NCBI GenBank assembly: GCA_945957395.1
Contig: CAMFKE010000003.1
Coordinates: 62,001-126,000 of the forward strand
Reading direction: 5' to 3'
Length of the DNA: 64,000 nt
DNA from: an uncultured Opitutia bacterium
Lineage (GTDB): Bacteria > Verrucomicrobiota > Verrucomicrobiia > Opitutales > UBA953
In this document: in pieces, positions 35,399 to 44,878 of the stretch
Layout of the letters: each line of letters opens with the position of its first letter
How positions within the stretch are numbered: position 1 is the stretch's first letter
Translations under genes and position numbers: made by a program
Notes under the pieces: model-generated
The model's database searches: none
Told to the model about the DNA's origin: nothing
The model's input: the letters and a program-made list of their open reading frames with translations, nothing else

Positions 35399-36169
35399 AT
35401 GCGTCGACTCCTCGCCTTCTCCGCCCTCGCCGCCGCCGCCGCTTTGTGCGGCTGCCAGACCGTCCTCCATGGCAACCTCGACGACACCCGACACGAGGCC
35501 GGCACCGACATCCGCCGCGTCGTCCTGCTCCCCTTCGACAACGCCACCTCCGACCCCGCCGCCGCGCGCGCCCTGCGCGACTTCACCGCCAGCGCACTCG
35601 CCGAGCGCGGCCTTCGTTTCCGCCAGACCGAGGAGTCCCTCCTCATTTCCGCGCGCAAGAGTGCGGCCGGAGAAAGCGGCCTGTATCCGGAACTCGCCCG
35701 ACTGACGGGCGCGCGCTACTTCATCACGGGCTCCGTCCACGAGTACCGCTACATGGCCGACCTCGAGGGCAGCCCAGCCGTCGGCTTCTCCCTCCGCCTC
35801 GTCGACGCCCGCGACGGTCGCACCCTCTGGCTGGGCACCGCCGCCAACACCGGCTACGGGTGGCAGTCCCTCAGCGAGCTTTGCGCCGACTCCGCCCGCA
35901 AGATCGCCTCCGACATCCCCGTCGAAATGCGCGACGAGAGCGAGCCGCCCCGCGTCTGCCTGCGCACCGGCAAACCCGCCGTCTACACGCCCACCGGCAA
36001 GCCCGACTGCTACGAGGTCGACACCACCGACGGCGCCCTCTCCTACAGCGTCGAAATCAAGGGAGGCCAGCTCCCGCCCGTTCACTCCAACGTGTCCGCC
36101 CCGATCATCGTCGTATCCGGAGCCGTGATACAGACTCCCGCGGCGACACCCGCTCCCGAGACCAAGTGA
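35399..36169 (+). CDS. pelC: PelC-like outer-membrane lipoprotein
   Basis: 256 residues. Lipoprotein signal ending AAALCGC (lipidated Cys at about residue 18). The core, RRVVLLPFDNATSDPAAARALRDFTASAL, then ELARLTGARYFITGSV and FSLRLVDARDGRTLWLG, has the fold signature of PelC/CsgG-type lipoproteins, which form a ring below the PelB barrel and funnel the cationic polymer. It is longer than Pseudomonas PelC (about 170): roughly 80 C-terminal residues are extra and Pro/Thr-rich at the end. Its position between pelB and pelD supports the call. Confidence 0.8.
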   Translation: MRRLLAFSALAAAAALCGCQTVLHGNLDDTRHEAGTDIRRVVLLPFDNATSDPAAARALRDFTASALAERGLRFRQTEESLLISARKSAAGESGLYPELARLTGARYFITGSVHEYRYMADLEGSPAVGFSLRLVDARDGRTLWLGTAANTGYGWQSLSELCADSARKIASDIPVEMRDESEPPRVCLRTGKPAVYTPTGKPDCYEVDTTDGALSYSVEIKGGQLPPVHSNVSAPIIVVSGAVIQTPAATPAPETK

Positions 36170-36250
36170 CCCCGGGCGCCCCCCCGAGGAGCCCCCCCCA
36201 AGCGACAACCCCTGTAACTCCCCGCGCCCCGCACCGGTTCACCGACACCC

Positions 36251-37546
36251 ATGCCCGACATCCTGCCACGCGACCTGGAGCTGCGATCGCCTAGCGATCT
36301 GCGCACCGGGCGTCTCGCGGCCGCCACCGACATCCTGGTCGGCATGGCGGTGGGGTCGGCGCTGTGCCTGATGATCCACCACCCGCCTTTCGGCACGCGC
36401 GTCGCCAACCCCTCGGTGTGGGTGCTGCTGCCGGCCGCGATCGGCGCGCGCCACGGCGAGCTCGCCGGCATCTCGGCCGGAGCCGCCGCCTGGCTCATGC
36501 ACTCCGGTCTGCTCGCCACCGGCAACGCGCCCGCCATGGCCGGCCCGGCCGGCGCCGGCTCGGCGTTCCTGTTCATGCTCACCGGCGGCCTCTCCGGCTT
36601 CCTCTCCGGCAACCTTCGCAAGATCGCCTCCGAGGAGCTCGCCAAGCACCGCGTCGCCCGCGCGGCCATCCACCGCACCAACCTTTCCCTGCGCATGGCC
36701 TCCCGCGTGCGCGACGACCTCGTGCTAGAGCTCTTCCGCGCCCGCTCCGGCGGCTCCGCGGTCGCCGCGCTCATGCGCCGCGTCCTGCTCGCCCCCGCCG
36801 ACCGCCGCCGCGACGAGATTCTCGAATACCTGGACACCGTGCACGAGGTGAAGTCCTGCGCCGTCTACCGGCATGTCGACCGCGACGACTGGCGCCTCGT
36901 CACCTCGCGCGGCCCGCACCCCGACGGCGCGTATCCGGAAAAACTGCACAGAGGCCTGGACATGGCCGGCACCGCCCGCTTCGCGCTGGAGCCGGTGTTC
37001 GCCGGCAACCCGCACGCCGAGACAGGACTCCCCCTGCTGGTCGCACCCCTGGTCGTCTCCGACCTCGGCGTAGAGGAGGTCGTGGTCGTCGAGGACATGG
37101 CCGCCGAACGCCTCATGCCGCGCGAGACGCTGGGCGTGGCCACCGCCATCGAGTTCTTCGGCAGCACCCTGCACGCCGCCGGCGACGACGCCGCGCGCCG
37201 CTTCTCCGACACCGCCGACCTGCTCCTGCGCATGCGCCGCGGCTGCGGCGTGGAATCGTGCGCCCTGGTGTTCGCCGACAACGCCGACGGCGAGGCCGCC
37301 TGCGCCGCGCTGCAACGGCGGCTGCCGGGCTCGCTGAGCGGCCGCTGGCGCGCCGCCTCGGGGGCTCCCGCGCTGCTCGCGCCCGGCGAACACATCCGCA
37401 GGCTCGCCCCCATGGTCGAGGAGGCTCGCGCCGCTCGCCCCGGATGCGTGACCTGGGCCGCCGGGTTCCACGAGGCGGCGGACGACCTCATCTGCGCCGA
37501 CGAGTGGGTGGCGCGCGCCCTCTCGGGCGACGATTGGTGCATATGA
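36251..37546 (+). CDS. pelD: PelD-like inner-membrane regulator (TM-GAF-degenerate GGDEF)
   Basis: 431 residues: hydrophobic helices at about 25-130, a short coiled linker, a GAF-like domain at about 175-305 (VHEVKSCAVYRHVDRDDWRLV, PLLVAPLVVSDLGVEEVVVVED) and a degenerate GGDEF-like domain to the end (CALVFADNADGEAACAALQ). Pseudomonas PelD binds cyclic-di-GMP through an RxxD inhibitory-site motif and switches on synthesis. Here I find no RxxD at the equivalent place in the last domain (an RFSD occurs only at its beginning), so c-di-GMP control is doubtful. The stop overlaps the pelE start. Confidence 0.82.
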   Translation: MPDILPRDLELRSPSDLRTGRLAAATDILVGMAVGSALCLMIHHPPFGTRVANPSVWVLLPAAIGARHGELAGISAGAAAWLMHSGLLATGNAPAMAGPAGAGSAFLFMLTGGLSGFLSGNLRKIASEELAKHRVARAAIHRTNLSLRMASRVRDDLVLELFRARSGGSAVAALMRRVLLAPADRRRDEILEYLDTVHEVKSCAVYRHVDRDDWRLVTSRGPHPDGAYPEKLHRGLDMAGTARFALEPVFAGNPHAETGLPLLVAPLVVSDLGVEEVVVVEDMAAERLMPRETLGVATAIEFFGSTLHAAGDDAARRFSDTADLLLRMRRGCGVESCALVFADNADGEAACAALQRRLPGSLSGRWRAASGAPALLAPGEHIRRLAPMVEEARAARPGCVTWAAGFHEAADDLICADEWVARALSGDDWCI

Positions 37547-38475
37547 GCGGACCCCGCGACAGCACCCGCACCTGGGCTCTCGTCTCGGCCTGCGAGGCGC
37601 TGGCCCTGGCCCTCTTCTCCCAGGCCGGACCTCGCGTGGCGATCGCCGCCCTCGCCGCCGCTTCCCTCGCCGCCTGGGCCGGCGCGGCCCTGGCCCTCTC
37701 CCTTTCCGGCAGGCGCGCGCTTCTGGGCGCCCCCGCGGCGGCAGCGGTCCTCCTGCACGGGGCGCCCGGGGCGCTCGTCGTCTGGGCTGCCGGCGCGCTG
37801 GTGATCGCCGTTCGCCGGCGCGGAGAGGGCGCACCGCCTTCCGCCGCCTTCGTGACCCGCACGCGGCACATGCGGCGCGTGATGGACATGCCCACGCCCG
37901 CCGACGACGCCTACCGCGCGCTGCTCGACGGCTTCGCCGGCCCGCCCGAGGAGCTGCGCGCCGCCATCGCGCCGGTCGCCTCGCTGCCGCCGTCGGTCGC
38001 CATCCCGGTGCTTTCCCGACTCTCCCTGCACACCGACTCCATCACGCGCCTCACGGCGAGAAAGCGGCTGGAGCTGATGCTGCTTGCGCTGCGCGAGGAG
38101 GGCGAATCGCCGACCCCCGAACGCGACGCGCGCCATGCGGCGTTGCGCATCCGCAAGGCCGAGAGCCTGCTCACGCTCGCCGACCTGGGCGCCTCCGACC
38201 CCGACGAGCGCCGCCGCCTTCTCACCGCCGCTGCCGCTCTCGCCACGGTCGCCGCCGCCGACTTCCCGGGCAACCCCCACTACGCCGCCACCGCCGCCTG
38301 CGCGGCGGCTCGCGTGGGCGAGCTCGACGCCGCCCGCAAGCTGCTCACCCGGGTGAGCGACCCGCGCAGGGCTTGGAGCGCGCGGCGCGTGGTGCGCCTG
38401 TGCGAACGCATGATGCCCGCCCGCAGGACGCCCGCGCTCGCCGAACCTCCGGCGCAAGGAGACGCACGCGCATGA
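37543..38475 (+). CDS. pelE: PelE-like membrane protein
   Basis: 310 residues: two or three hydrophobic helices at about 12-90, then an alpha-helical, TPR-like cytoplasmic region with Arg-rich helices (RKRLELMLLALREEG, AAACAAARVGELDAARKLL). This matches PelE, which joins PelD, PelF and PelG in the inner-membrane synthase complex. It overlaps both pelD (ATGA) and pelF (ATGA). Assignment rests on topology, size and place rather than on strong motifs. Confidence 0.78.
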   Translation: MSGPRDSTRTWALVSACEALALALFSQAGPRVAIAALAAASLAAWAGAALALSLSGRRALLGAPAAAAVLLHGAPGALVVWAAGALVIAVRRRGEGAPPSAAFVTRTRHMRRVMDMPTPADDAYRALLDGFAGPPEELRAAIAPVASLPPSVAIPVLSRLSLHTDSITRLTARKRLELMLLALREEGESPTPERDARHAALRIRKAESLLTLADLGASDPDERRRLLTAAAALATVAAADFPGNPHYAATAACAAARVGELDAARKLLTRVSDPRRAWSARRVVRLCERMMPARRTPALAEPPAQGDARA

Positions 38476-40064
38476 AGCCCGCCGAGACATTCCGCGCGGC
38501 GCCACCGGGCGTCGTGCCCGACGTGGGCTATGTGCTGGAAGGCACCTTCCCCTATGTGAAGGGCGGCGTGTCGTCGTGGATCGACCAGGCGCTCAACGCC
38601 ATGCCGCAGATCACCTTCGGCGTCCACTTCATCGGCGGCCCGCGCGAGCTTTACCACGGGCAGGCCTACAAGCTCGGCCCCAACATCCTCGCCTACACCG
38701 AGGACTTCCTGCGCGGCGAGCCCCTCCCGCCGCGCCGTCGCGCCACGGCCGCCACGCGCCGCCGTTTCGCCGCCGCGGTGGACGAGCTCATCGGGTCGCT
38801 CAACGGGCCGGATGAGCTGCGGGCGTTCTGGGTGGTGTCGGACATGGTCACGGACGACGCGCTGAACCTGTGCGTGGACGACCTCTTCGCCACGCCCGAG
38901 GGATGGGAGGTGGTGCGCCACACCTACAACCGCTTCGCCGCCGGCGAGTCGTTCCTCGATTTCCACTACGCGTTCCGCAATGTCGCCGCCTCGCTATGGG
39001 AGGCCCTGCTGCTCTCGAAAAAGACGCCGCCGGCGCGCATGTACCACTCCGTCTGCACCGGGTACGCCGGCATGGCGTCCGCCGCCGCCGCGCGCCGCGA
39101 GGGCGCCAAGTTCTTCCTCACCGAGCACGGCCTGTATGTGATGGAGCGCGTGGTCGAGATCTCGGCGGTGAAATGGCTGCGCGACGCCGGCACGCTCAAC
39201 ATCGACCTGACCGCCGGCATCTCGCCGGTGAAGAAGCTTTTCATCGACCTCTTCCTGCTGGTGGGCCGGGTGTGCTACCACTCGGCCGACCGCATCTCCA
39301 ACCTCTTCCCCGCCAACGACGCCATCCAGGTCTCCCTCGGCGCCCCCGCCGACCGCATCGAGTCCATCGCCAACGGCATCGACCCGGCCGTGTTCGCCAA
39401 GGCGCTCCAACTGCGCCGCGAGCGTCGCGCCAAGGAGACCGCCGAAACGCCCGGCATGGTGGGCTTCGTCGGGCGCGTGTCGCGCATCAAGGATGTGCCG
39501 ACGCTCATCCGCGCCATGGCCATCGTGTGCAAGAAACGGCCCGGCGCGAAGCTGCACCTGGTCGGCCCGGGCGACGAGGAGCCGGACTACTACGAGGAGT
39601 GCAAACGCCTGGCGCGCGAACTGGGCCTGGGCGACGCCATCGAGTTCGCCGGCGCGCGCAAGGTGACCGAGGAGCTGTGGAAAATGGATGTGCTCGTGCT
39701 CACGAGCCTCTCGGAAGGGCTGCCCTTCGTCATCCTCGAGGCGTTCGCCGTGGGCATCCCGTGCATCTCCACCGATGTGGGCTCCTGCCGCATGATCATC
39801 GAGGGCAACGGCAGCGCTGAGGACGACCGCCCCGCCGGATACATCACGCGCGTGGGCATGGCCAACGAGACCGCCGACGCCATCCTCAAGCTCATCGGCG
39901 ACCGCGACAACTGCGAGCGCATGGGCGCCAACGGGCTCGACCGGGTCGTCTCGCTCTACCGGCAGAGCGAGATCATGGGCCGCTACGAGCGCATCTACCG
40001 CGAGCTGGCCGACCAGAACCCGCGCCACCCGCACTCCGGCGCGAAACCGGCGGAGGGAGGATGA
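38472..40064 (+). CDS. pelF: PelF glycosyltransferase (GT4 family)
   Basis: Soluble polymerase of the Pel polysaccharide, using UDP-sugars. 530 residues. The N-terminal hallmark is VGYVLEGTFPYVKGGVSSW. The GT-B C-terminal half has VGFVGRVSRIKDVPTLIRAM, KLHLVGPGDEEPDYY and the EX7E-like SEGLPFVILEAFAVGIPC. The ATG at 38472 overlaps the pelE stop. An AAGGAG ribosome site lies ten bases upstream. This is the most diagnostic gene of the cluster. Confidence 0.96.
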   Translation: MKPAETFRAAPPGVVPDVGYVLEGTFPYVKGGVSSWIDQALNAMPQITFGVHFIGGPRELYHGQAYKLGPNILAYTEDFLRGEPLPPRRRATAATRRRFAAAVDELIGSLNGPDELRAFWVVSDMVTDDALNLCVDDLFATPEGWEVVRHTYNRFAAGESFLDFHYAFRNVAASLWEALLLSKKTPPARMYHSVCTGYAGMASAAAARREGAKFFLTEHGLYVMERVVEISAVKWLRDAGTLNIDLTAGISPVKKLFIDLFLLVGRVCYHSADRISNLFPANDAIQVSLGAPADRIESIANGIDPAVFAKALQLRRERRAKETAETPGMVGFVGRVSRIKDVPTLIRAMAIVCKKRPGAKLHLVGPGDEEPDYYEECKRLARELGLGDAIEFAGARKVTEELWKMDVLVLTSLSEGLPFVILEAFAVGIPCISTDVGSCRMIIEGNGSAEDDRPAGYITRVGMANETADAILKLIGDRDNCERMGANGLDRVVSLYRQSEIMGRYERIYRELADQNPRHPHSGAKPAEGG

Positions 40065-40068
40065 ACTC

Positions 40069-41406
40069 ATGGCCGGCATAAGCCTGCAACTGCGCCGCAT
40101 GGTGCGCGGCAACACCGCCTTCTCCTGGCTCAAGGGCGGCGGCTACGCGCTCATCATCTCCACCGGCCCCTGGGTGCTCTCCATGGTGGCCGTCGCGCTG
40201 GTGGCCGCCCTGCTCGGCGGCGACGGCTCCGAGCACGCCGCCTTCTTCGCGTCCGTCAGCTATTCGCAGGCGGCTTCGCAGATCCTGTTCATGCCGGTCA
40301 TCCTGGTGTTTTCGCGCCACCTCGCCGACGGCATCTACCTGAAAAAGCCCGAGGTCATCGGCGAATCCCTGATCGCCGCGCTGCTCGTCACGCCGCTTCT
40401 GGCGTATCCGGCGGCCCTCATACTCGCGCCGGGAAGCGCCGCGCTGCACCTGACCATGATCAACGGCGCCAACGCCTTCGCCGGCGCCTGCCTGGGCGCC
40501 AGCCAAAGGTTCCTGCGCGTGCTGCTCGCGTACGCCGCCGGCTACGCCGTGTCCTGTCTGGGCGTCATCCTCGCGCTGTCGGCGGGCGGTTCCAACGCCG
40601 ACTGCGTGAGCGGCTTCCTCGTCGGGCAGTGCGTGCTGTTCGCCCTGCTCATATCGGGCATGCGCGCCGAACTTTCGCTGCTGCGCGGCGCCGACTTCTC
40701 CTGGCTGGCCGGGCTCTGGCGCAACCCCGCCCTTTCGCTGGGCGGACTCGGCCTGGCCGCCGGACTCTGGTGCGAGAAGTTCGCCTATTGGTTCTTCGCG
40801 CCCGACCGCGTGGTGACGGAGCTGGGCATCGGCTACTGCCCCAGCTACGACCTGCCGATGTTCCTGGCCATGCTCTCGGCCACCCCGGGCATCGCCTTCT
40901 TCTACCTCCAACTGGAAACCGGTTTCGCCGACGCCATGGAGCGCCTGACCGACCGTCTGTCCTTCGGCGCCGCGCTCGCCGAGGTCGACGAGGCGCACGC
41001 CGAGGTGCGCTCGACCGTGGTGCGCTGCCTGACCATGCTGTGCCGCGCGCAGGCGGGCATCACCCTCTTCGGCCTGCTTTTCGCCGAAGGGCTGATGGAG
41101 GGCGCCGGCGTGGGTGCGGTGCAGATGGGCGTGTGGCGCGTGGCCTTCTTCGCCGTATTCTTCCTCGTGCTCTTCGTGTGCGTGCAGGCCCTCCTGTTCT
41201 ACATGAACGCCATTCGCGAGGCCGCCTGGTGCTCCCTGTGCCTGCTCGCCCTCAACCTGGGGCTCACCGCCGTGTTCCTGCGCGCCGGCACCGCCTACCA
41301 CGGCGTGGGCTTCATGATCGCCTCGGCGGCCTCCCTGCTGCTCTCCCTTTTCTTCCTCGGGCGCGCGGTCACACGCCTGCCCATGCGCATGTTCACCTCC
41401 CGATGA
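40069..41406 (+). CDS. pelG: PelG polysaccharide transporter/synthase membrane subunit
   Basis: 445 residues with about twelve hydrophobic helices, of the PelG/MOP-like family that moves the growing Pel chain across the inner membrane. The N-terminus MAGISLQLRRMVR...AFSWLKGGGYALIISTGPWVLSM is typical of PelG. Conserved interior: SYSQAASQILFMPVILVFSRHLAD and LGIGYCPSYDLPMFLAMLSATPG. A GGAGG ribosome site lies eight bases before the ATG. The stop overlaps the pelA-like start. Confidence 0.95.
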   Translation: MAGISLQLRRMVRGNTAFSWLKGGGYALIISTGPWVLSMVAVALVAALLGGDGSEHAAFFASVSYSQAASQILFMPVILVFSRHLADGIYLKKPEVIGESLIAALLVTPLLAYPAALILAPGSAALHLTMINGANAFAGACLGASQRFLRVLLAYAAGYAVSCLGVILALSAGGSNADCVSGFLVGQCVLFALLISGMRAELSLLRGADFSWLAGLWRNPALSLGGLGLAAGLWCEKFAYWFFAPDRVVTELGIGYCPSYDLPMFLAMLSATPGIAFFYLQLETGFADAMERLTDRLSFGAALAEVDEAHAEVRSTVVRCLTMLCRAQAGITLFGLLFAEGLMEGAGVGAVQMGVWRVAFFAVFFLVLFVCVQALLFYMNAIREAAWCSLCLLALNLGLTAVFLRAGTAYHGVGFMIASAASLLLSLFFLGRAVTRLPMRMFTSR

Positions 41407-44222
41407 GCCCCTCCCTCACGATCCGCCCGCTGCTCGCCCTCCTGGCGCTCGCCACCGCCCCGCTGCTCACCCGCGCCGCGGACACCCGCGCGCCCTTCAT
41501 CGTGAACTACGACGCGACGGTGGACGGGCGGGAGGTCGGCCTTCACCGCACCGCCATCCTCTCGCCGGAGGCCGCCGTGGAGGAGGCCTCGGCCGCCGAG
41601 GGCGTCCGCATTCTCGGGTACATCAGCCTGGGCGAACTCTCCGCCGCCGACGCGGCCACGCCCGAAGGGCGCGCCATCCCCACGCTCGGGGTGAACGCCG
41701 CATGGGGCAGCGCGCTGCCCGATGTCACCTCCCCCGCCTGGGCCGCCTGGATTCTCGACCGTTGCGCGCCGCGCGTGGCGGCCCGCGGCTGGTCGGGCTT
41801 CTTCCTCGACACGCTCGACAGCGCCCGGCTTCCCGCGGGGCTCCCGGAATCCGTCTATGTGGCGCGCGAACGGGCGATGGCCGACCTGCTGCGGCGCCTT
41901 CGCGCGAAATACCCGCGCATGACCATCGTGGCCAACCGCGGCTTCGCCTCCCTCGCCCTGGCGCCCGAGGCCTTCGACGGCGTGCTCGCCGAGGGCGTGC
42001 TCTCCACGCACACGGCGCCGGGCCGATACGCCCGCGTCCCCGAGCCCGAGTCGCGCGCGCTGCGCGCCGAGCTCGACCGGTGGAAGGCGGCGGGCAAGCG
42101 CGTGCTGGCGCTGGACTACTGCGACCCGTCCGACAGACGCGAGGCGCGCTCGCTGTACGAGCGCCTCAGCGCCTTCGGCTACGAGGCGGCGGTCGCCACG
42201 CCCGACCTCATGCGCGGCAGCTCTCTGGCTCCGCTGCGCAAGGAGCCCGACCGCGCGCTCGTCGTCTACGGACGCGACATCGGCCCCGGGCTGGTGCAGC
42301 ACCCCACGGAGAGCGAGACGAACGGCACCCTCAAGCATCCGGTGGAATGGCGCGGTTACTCGCTCGAGTATGTGAACATCCGCGAGAGCGGCTTCCCCGA
42401 CCTCACGCCGTATGACCTGGTCATCCTCGAGAACTTCGAACCCCTCGACCGCGAAGCCTTCCGCGCTTTCGCCCGCCGGGTGGCCGACCGCCTGAAATCC
42501 GGCCGAAAGACCGTCTTCCTTTCCGAGCTTTCCCCGTGGCGCTCCGACGCCGAATGCTGGGAGGCCATCACGCTGGCGGCCGGATGGGGCGGCTCGGGCG
42601 GATACAGCCAGACCGGCCTCGCCCCCGTGCCGGTGATGCTCGACCCGCTTGTCGCGCGCGGCGAGGCCGGCGCGAAGCCGGCGCCGGACGAACCGCTGCC
42701 GGACCTGAGCGCCCCGCCCGACGCGACGCCGCTGGTGCGCATGAACATCATCGGAGAAGGCGAAACCCTGCGCAGCGACCCCGTTTTCGCCGCGCGTTTC
42801 GGCGGAGTGCTGCTCGAACCGTGGCTCAACGAGGCCGACGCCATCGGCCGCGAAAAAAGCCGCGTGGACCTCTTCGCCTTCGCCGACCGCGCCCTGGGGG
42901 CGCCCGTGCCGGTGTTCGACACCGCCACGCGCTTCGGCAACCGGATGTTCTTCGCCCATGTGGACGGGGACGGCCTCCAGGCCAGATCCAAGGTCGACCT
43001 TTCGCTCGTATCCGGAGAGGTGATGCGCGACGAGATTTTCAAGGCCTACGGCATGCCGTTCAGCGTCTCCGTCATCACCGGCGAAATCCGGGGCATGACC
43101 GCCCCTCGCGCCGACGCCGACGAGGTGCGCCGCAGGCACGAGGTCGCTCGCTCCATCTTCGCGCTGCCGAATGTGGAGATCGCCAGCCACACGCACTCGC
43201 ACCCCTTCGCCTGGACGCAGGACAGTTCGACCGCCAAGAACTACCGGGCCCCCAGGCTCTCGATGCTGCCGGAGTTCGACCGGCCGGTCGACATGCTCGA
43301 GGAGACCGTCGGCTCGGTGGACTACATCGAACGCCACCTCGCCCCTCCGGGAAAACGCTGCCGGCTCATGCTGTGGTCGGGCAACTGCATGCCCCCTCCC
43401 GAGGCCATCGCCGCGCTGGACGCCAGGGGCATCCCGAACCTCAACGGTCTCACCGGCGCCCCCACATTCGAATACCCTTTCCTGTCCGCCATTCGCGGCG
43501 GCGCCATGCGCTACCGCGGGGTCACCCAGGTGGGCGCGCCGTTCGAGAACGACAACGTCTACTACGACATGGAGGAAGACGGGCTCGAGGGCGGCTTCGA
43601 CCGCGTGATCGAGGCTTTCGAAATCACCGCGGCGCCCCGCCGCCTCCTGCCGGTCGACGCCTACTGGCACTTCTTCAGCGCCGACACGCAGGAGCGCCTG
43701 CGATCGCTCAAGCGCGTGCTCGACTGGGCCGCCGCGCGCCCGCTGCACCCGGTCTTCGCCTCCGAGTATGCCGCCATGATGCGCGACCTGCCCAAAGGCG
43801 CCCGCTATGACGACGCCCGCGGCGGCAGGCTTTTCCTCATGCCTCCGGGATGCCTCACCCTCCGGTATCCGGGCACCGTTTACATCGACATGGCCAAGTC
43901 CTCCGGCGTCCTGGGCTACCGCCACGAGCTGGGCGTCACCTATGTCCACACCGACGGCGCCCCCTCCGTCCGCCTGTTCACCCGCGACGACGACGACCGG
44001 CTTCCGCGCCTCGTGCACTCCACGCGCCCGGTGAGCGTCGTGCGGGCCGATGGCGAATGGACAGCGACCTTCTCAGGCTTCTCTCAGGGCGTCGCACGCT
44101 TCGCCGGGTTGAAGCCCCGCGCCGAGGTGCGCGCCGCCGGGGCGACGCTGCGCGTGGGCGACGACGGCGAATTGGAGCTGCCCGCGCGTCCGGGCGAGAC
44201 GGTGAAGCTGCCCGTGCGCTGA
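41403..44222 (+). CDS. pelA: PelA-like periplasmic hydrolase/deacetylase
   Basis: 939 residues (Pseudomonas PelA 948) with a signal peptide (LLALLALATAPLLTRA). N-terminal GH114-like glycoside hydrolase at about 28-260, with likely catalytic Glu in DGVLAEGVLS (about 198). A middle flavodoxin/reductase-like domain. A CE18-type deacetylase with metal/catalytic Asp in FFAHVDGDGLQ (about 519-521) and the His motif IASHTHSHPF (about 596-600), positions close to PelA D528/D530 and H600/H604. A C-terminal beta-sandwich-like region follows. It partially deacetylates Pel, giving the cationic polymer, and can cleave it. Unusually it is last in the operon rather than first. Confidence 0.92.
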   Translation: MSPSLTIRPLLALLALATAPLLTRAADTRAPFIVNYDATVDGREVGLHRTAILSPEAAVEEASAAEGVRILGYISLGELSAADAATPEGRAIPTLGVNAAWGSALPDVTSPAWAAWILDRCAPRVAARGWSGFFLDTLDSARLPAGLPESVYVARERAMADLLRRLRAKYPRMTIVANRGFASLALAPEAFDGVLAEGVLSTHTAPGRYARVPEPESRALRAELDRWKAAGKRVLALDYCDPSDRREARSLYERLSAFGYEAAVATPDLMRGSSLAPLRKEPDRALVVYGRDIGPGLVQHPTESETNGTLKHPVEWRGYSLEYVNIRESGFPDLTPYDLVILENFEPLDREAFRAFARRVADRLKSGRKTVFLSELSPWRSDAECWEAITLAAGWGGSGGYSQTGLAPVPVMLDPLVARGEAGAKPAPDEPLPDLSAPPDATPLVRMNIIGEGETLRSDPVFAARFGGVLLEPWLNEADAIGREKSRVDLFAFADRALGAPVPVFDTATRFGNRMFFAHVDGDGLQARSKVDLSLVSGEVMRDEIFKAYGMPFSVSVITGEIRGMTAPRADADEVRRRHEVARSIFALPNVEIASHTHSHPFAWTQDSSTAKNYRAPRLSMLPEFDRPVDMLEETVGSVDYIERHLAPPGKRCRLMLWSGNCMPPPEAIAALDARGIPNLNGLTGAPTFEYPFLSAIRGGAMRYRGVTQVGAPFENDNVYYDMEEDGLEGGFDRVIEAFEITAAPRRLLPVDAYWHFFSADTQERLRSLKRVLDWAAARPLHPVFASEYAAMMRDLPKGARYDDARGGRLFLMPPGCLTLRYPGTVYIDMAKSSGVLGYRHELGVTYVHTDGAPSVRLFTRDDDDRLPRLVHSTRPVSVVRADGEWTATFSGFSQGVARFAGLKPRAEVRAAGATLRVGDDGELELPARPGETVKLPVR

Positions 44223-44275
44223 AGACGCGTAGTCGCGGGCTTGCCGGGCTCGGTCGCGCCCCCAAGGTGCGCGCC

Positions 44276-44857
44276 ATGAAGTATGTCATCCTAGGTTCCG
44301 GACGCGGCTCTAACGCCGACGCCCTGCTGCGCGCCCAGGCCGAAGGCCGGCTGGGCCCCGCCCGCTGTGTGGGCGTCTTCTGCGACAAGGCCGGCGCGGG
44401 CATCCTCGGGGTGGCCGCCCGCCACGGCGTTCCGTCCTTCACGCCCGACCCCGGCGCGTTCCGCACGAAGTTCGCACCCGAGGTCGAAGCAGCCTGGGCC
44501 GACGCACTGCGGGAGACCGGCGCCGAGCTCGTGGTGCTCGCCGGATTCATGCGCGTGATCAAGGCGCCCCTGCTCGACGCGTTTCCCGGACGCATCATCA
44601 ACCTGCACCCCAGCCTGCTTCCGGCGTTCCCCGGGCTCGACGCGATAGGCCAGGCCTGGCGCATGGGCGTGCGCTACGCCGGATGCACCGTGCACTTCGT
44701 GGACGCCACGGTCGACGGCGGCCGCATCATCGACCAGGCCGCGGTGCGTCGCGAGGATTCGGACACGCTCGAATCGCTCGAGGAAAAGGTTCACGCCGCC
44801 GAACACGCGCTGCTGCCCGGCGTCGTGCGAGGGCTGGCGCTCGGCGAGATCCGCTAA
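44276..44857 (+). CDS. purN: Phosphoribosylglycinamide formyltransferase
   Basis: Third step of purine synthesis, transferring a formyl group from 10-formyl-THF to GAR. 193 residues. It has VILGSGRGSNADALL (GAR-binding), VVLAGFMRVIKAPLLDAFPGRIINLHPSLLPAFPG (catalytic Asn/His region) and YAGCTVHFVDATVDGGRII (catalytic Asp). An AAGGTG ribosome site precedes the ATG. It is 53 bases downstream of pelA and could be read through from the pel operon, although the function is unrelated. Confidence 0.95.
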   Translation: MKYVILGSGRGSNADALLRAQAEGRLGPARCVGVFCDKAGAGILGVAARHGVPSFTPDPGAFRTKFAPEVEAAWADALRETGAELVVLAGFMRVIKAPLLDAFPGRIINLHPSLLPAFPGLDAIGQAWRMGVRYAGCTVHFVDATVDGGRIIDQAAVRREDSDTLESLEEKVHAAEHALLPGVVRGLALGEIR

Positions 44858-44878
44858 GACCGGCATCGGGACACCGCC

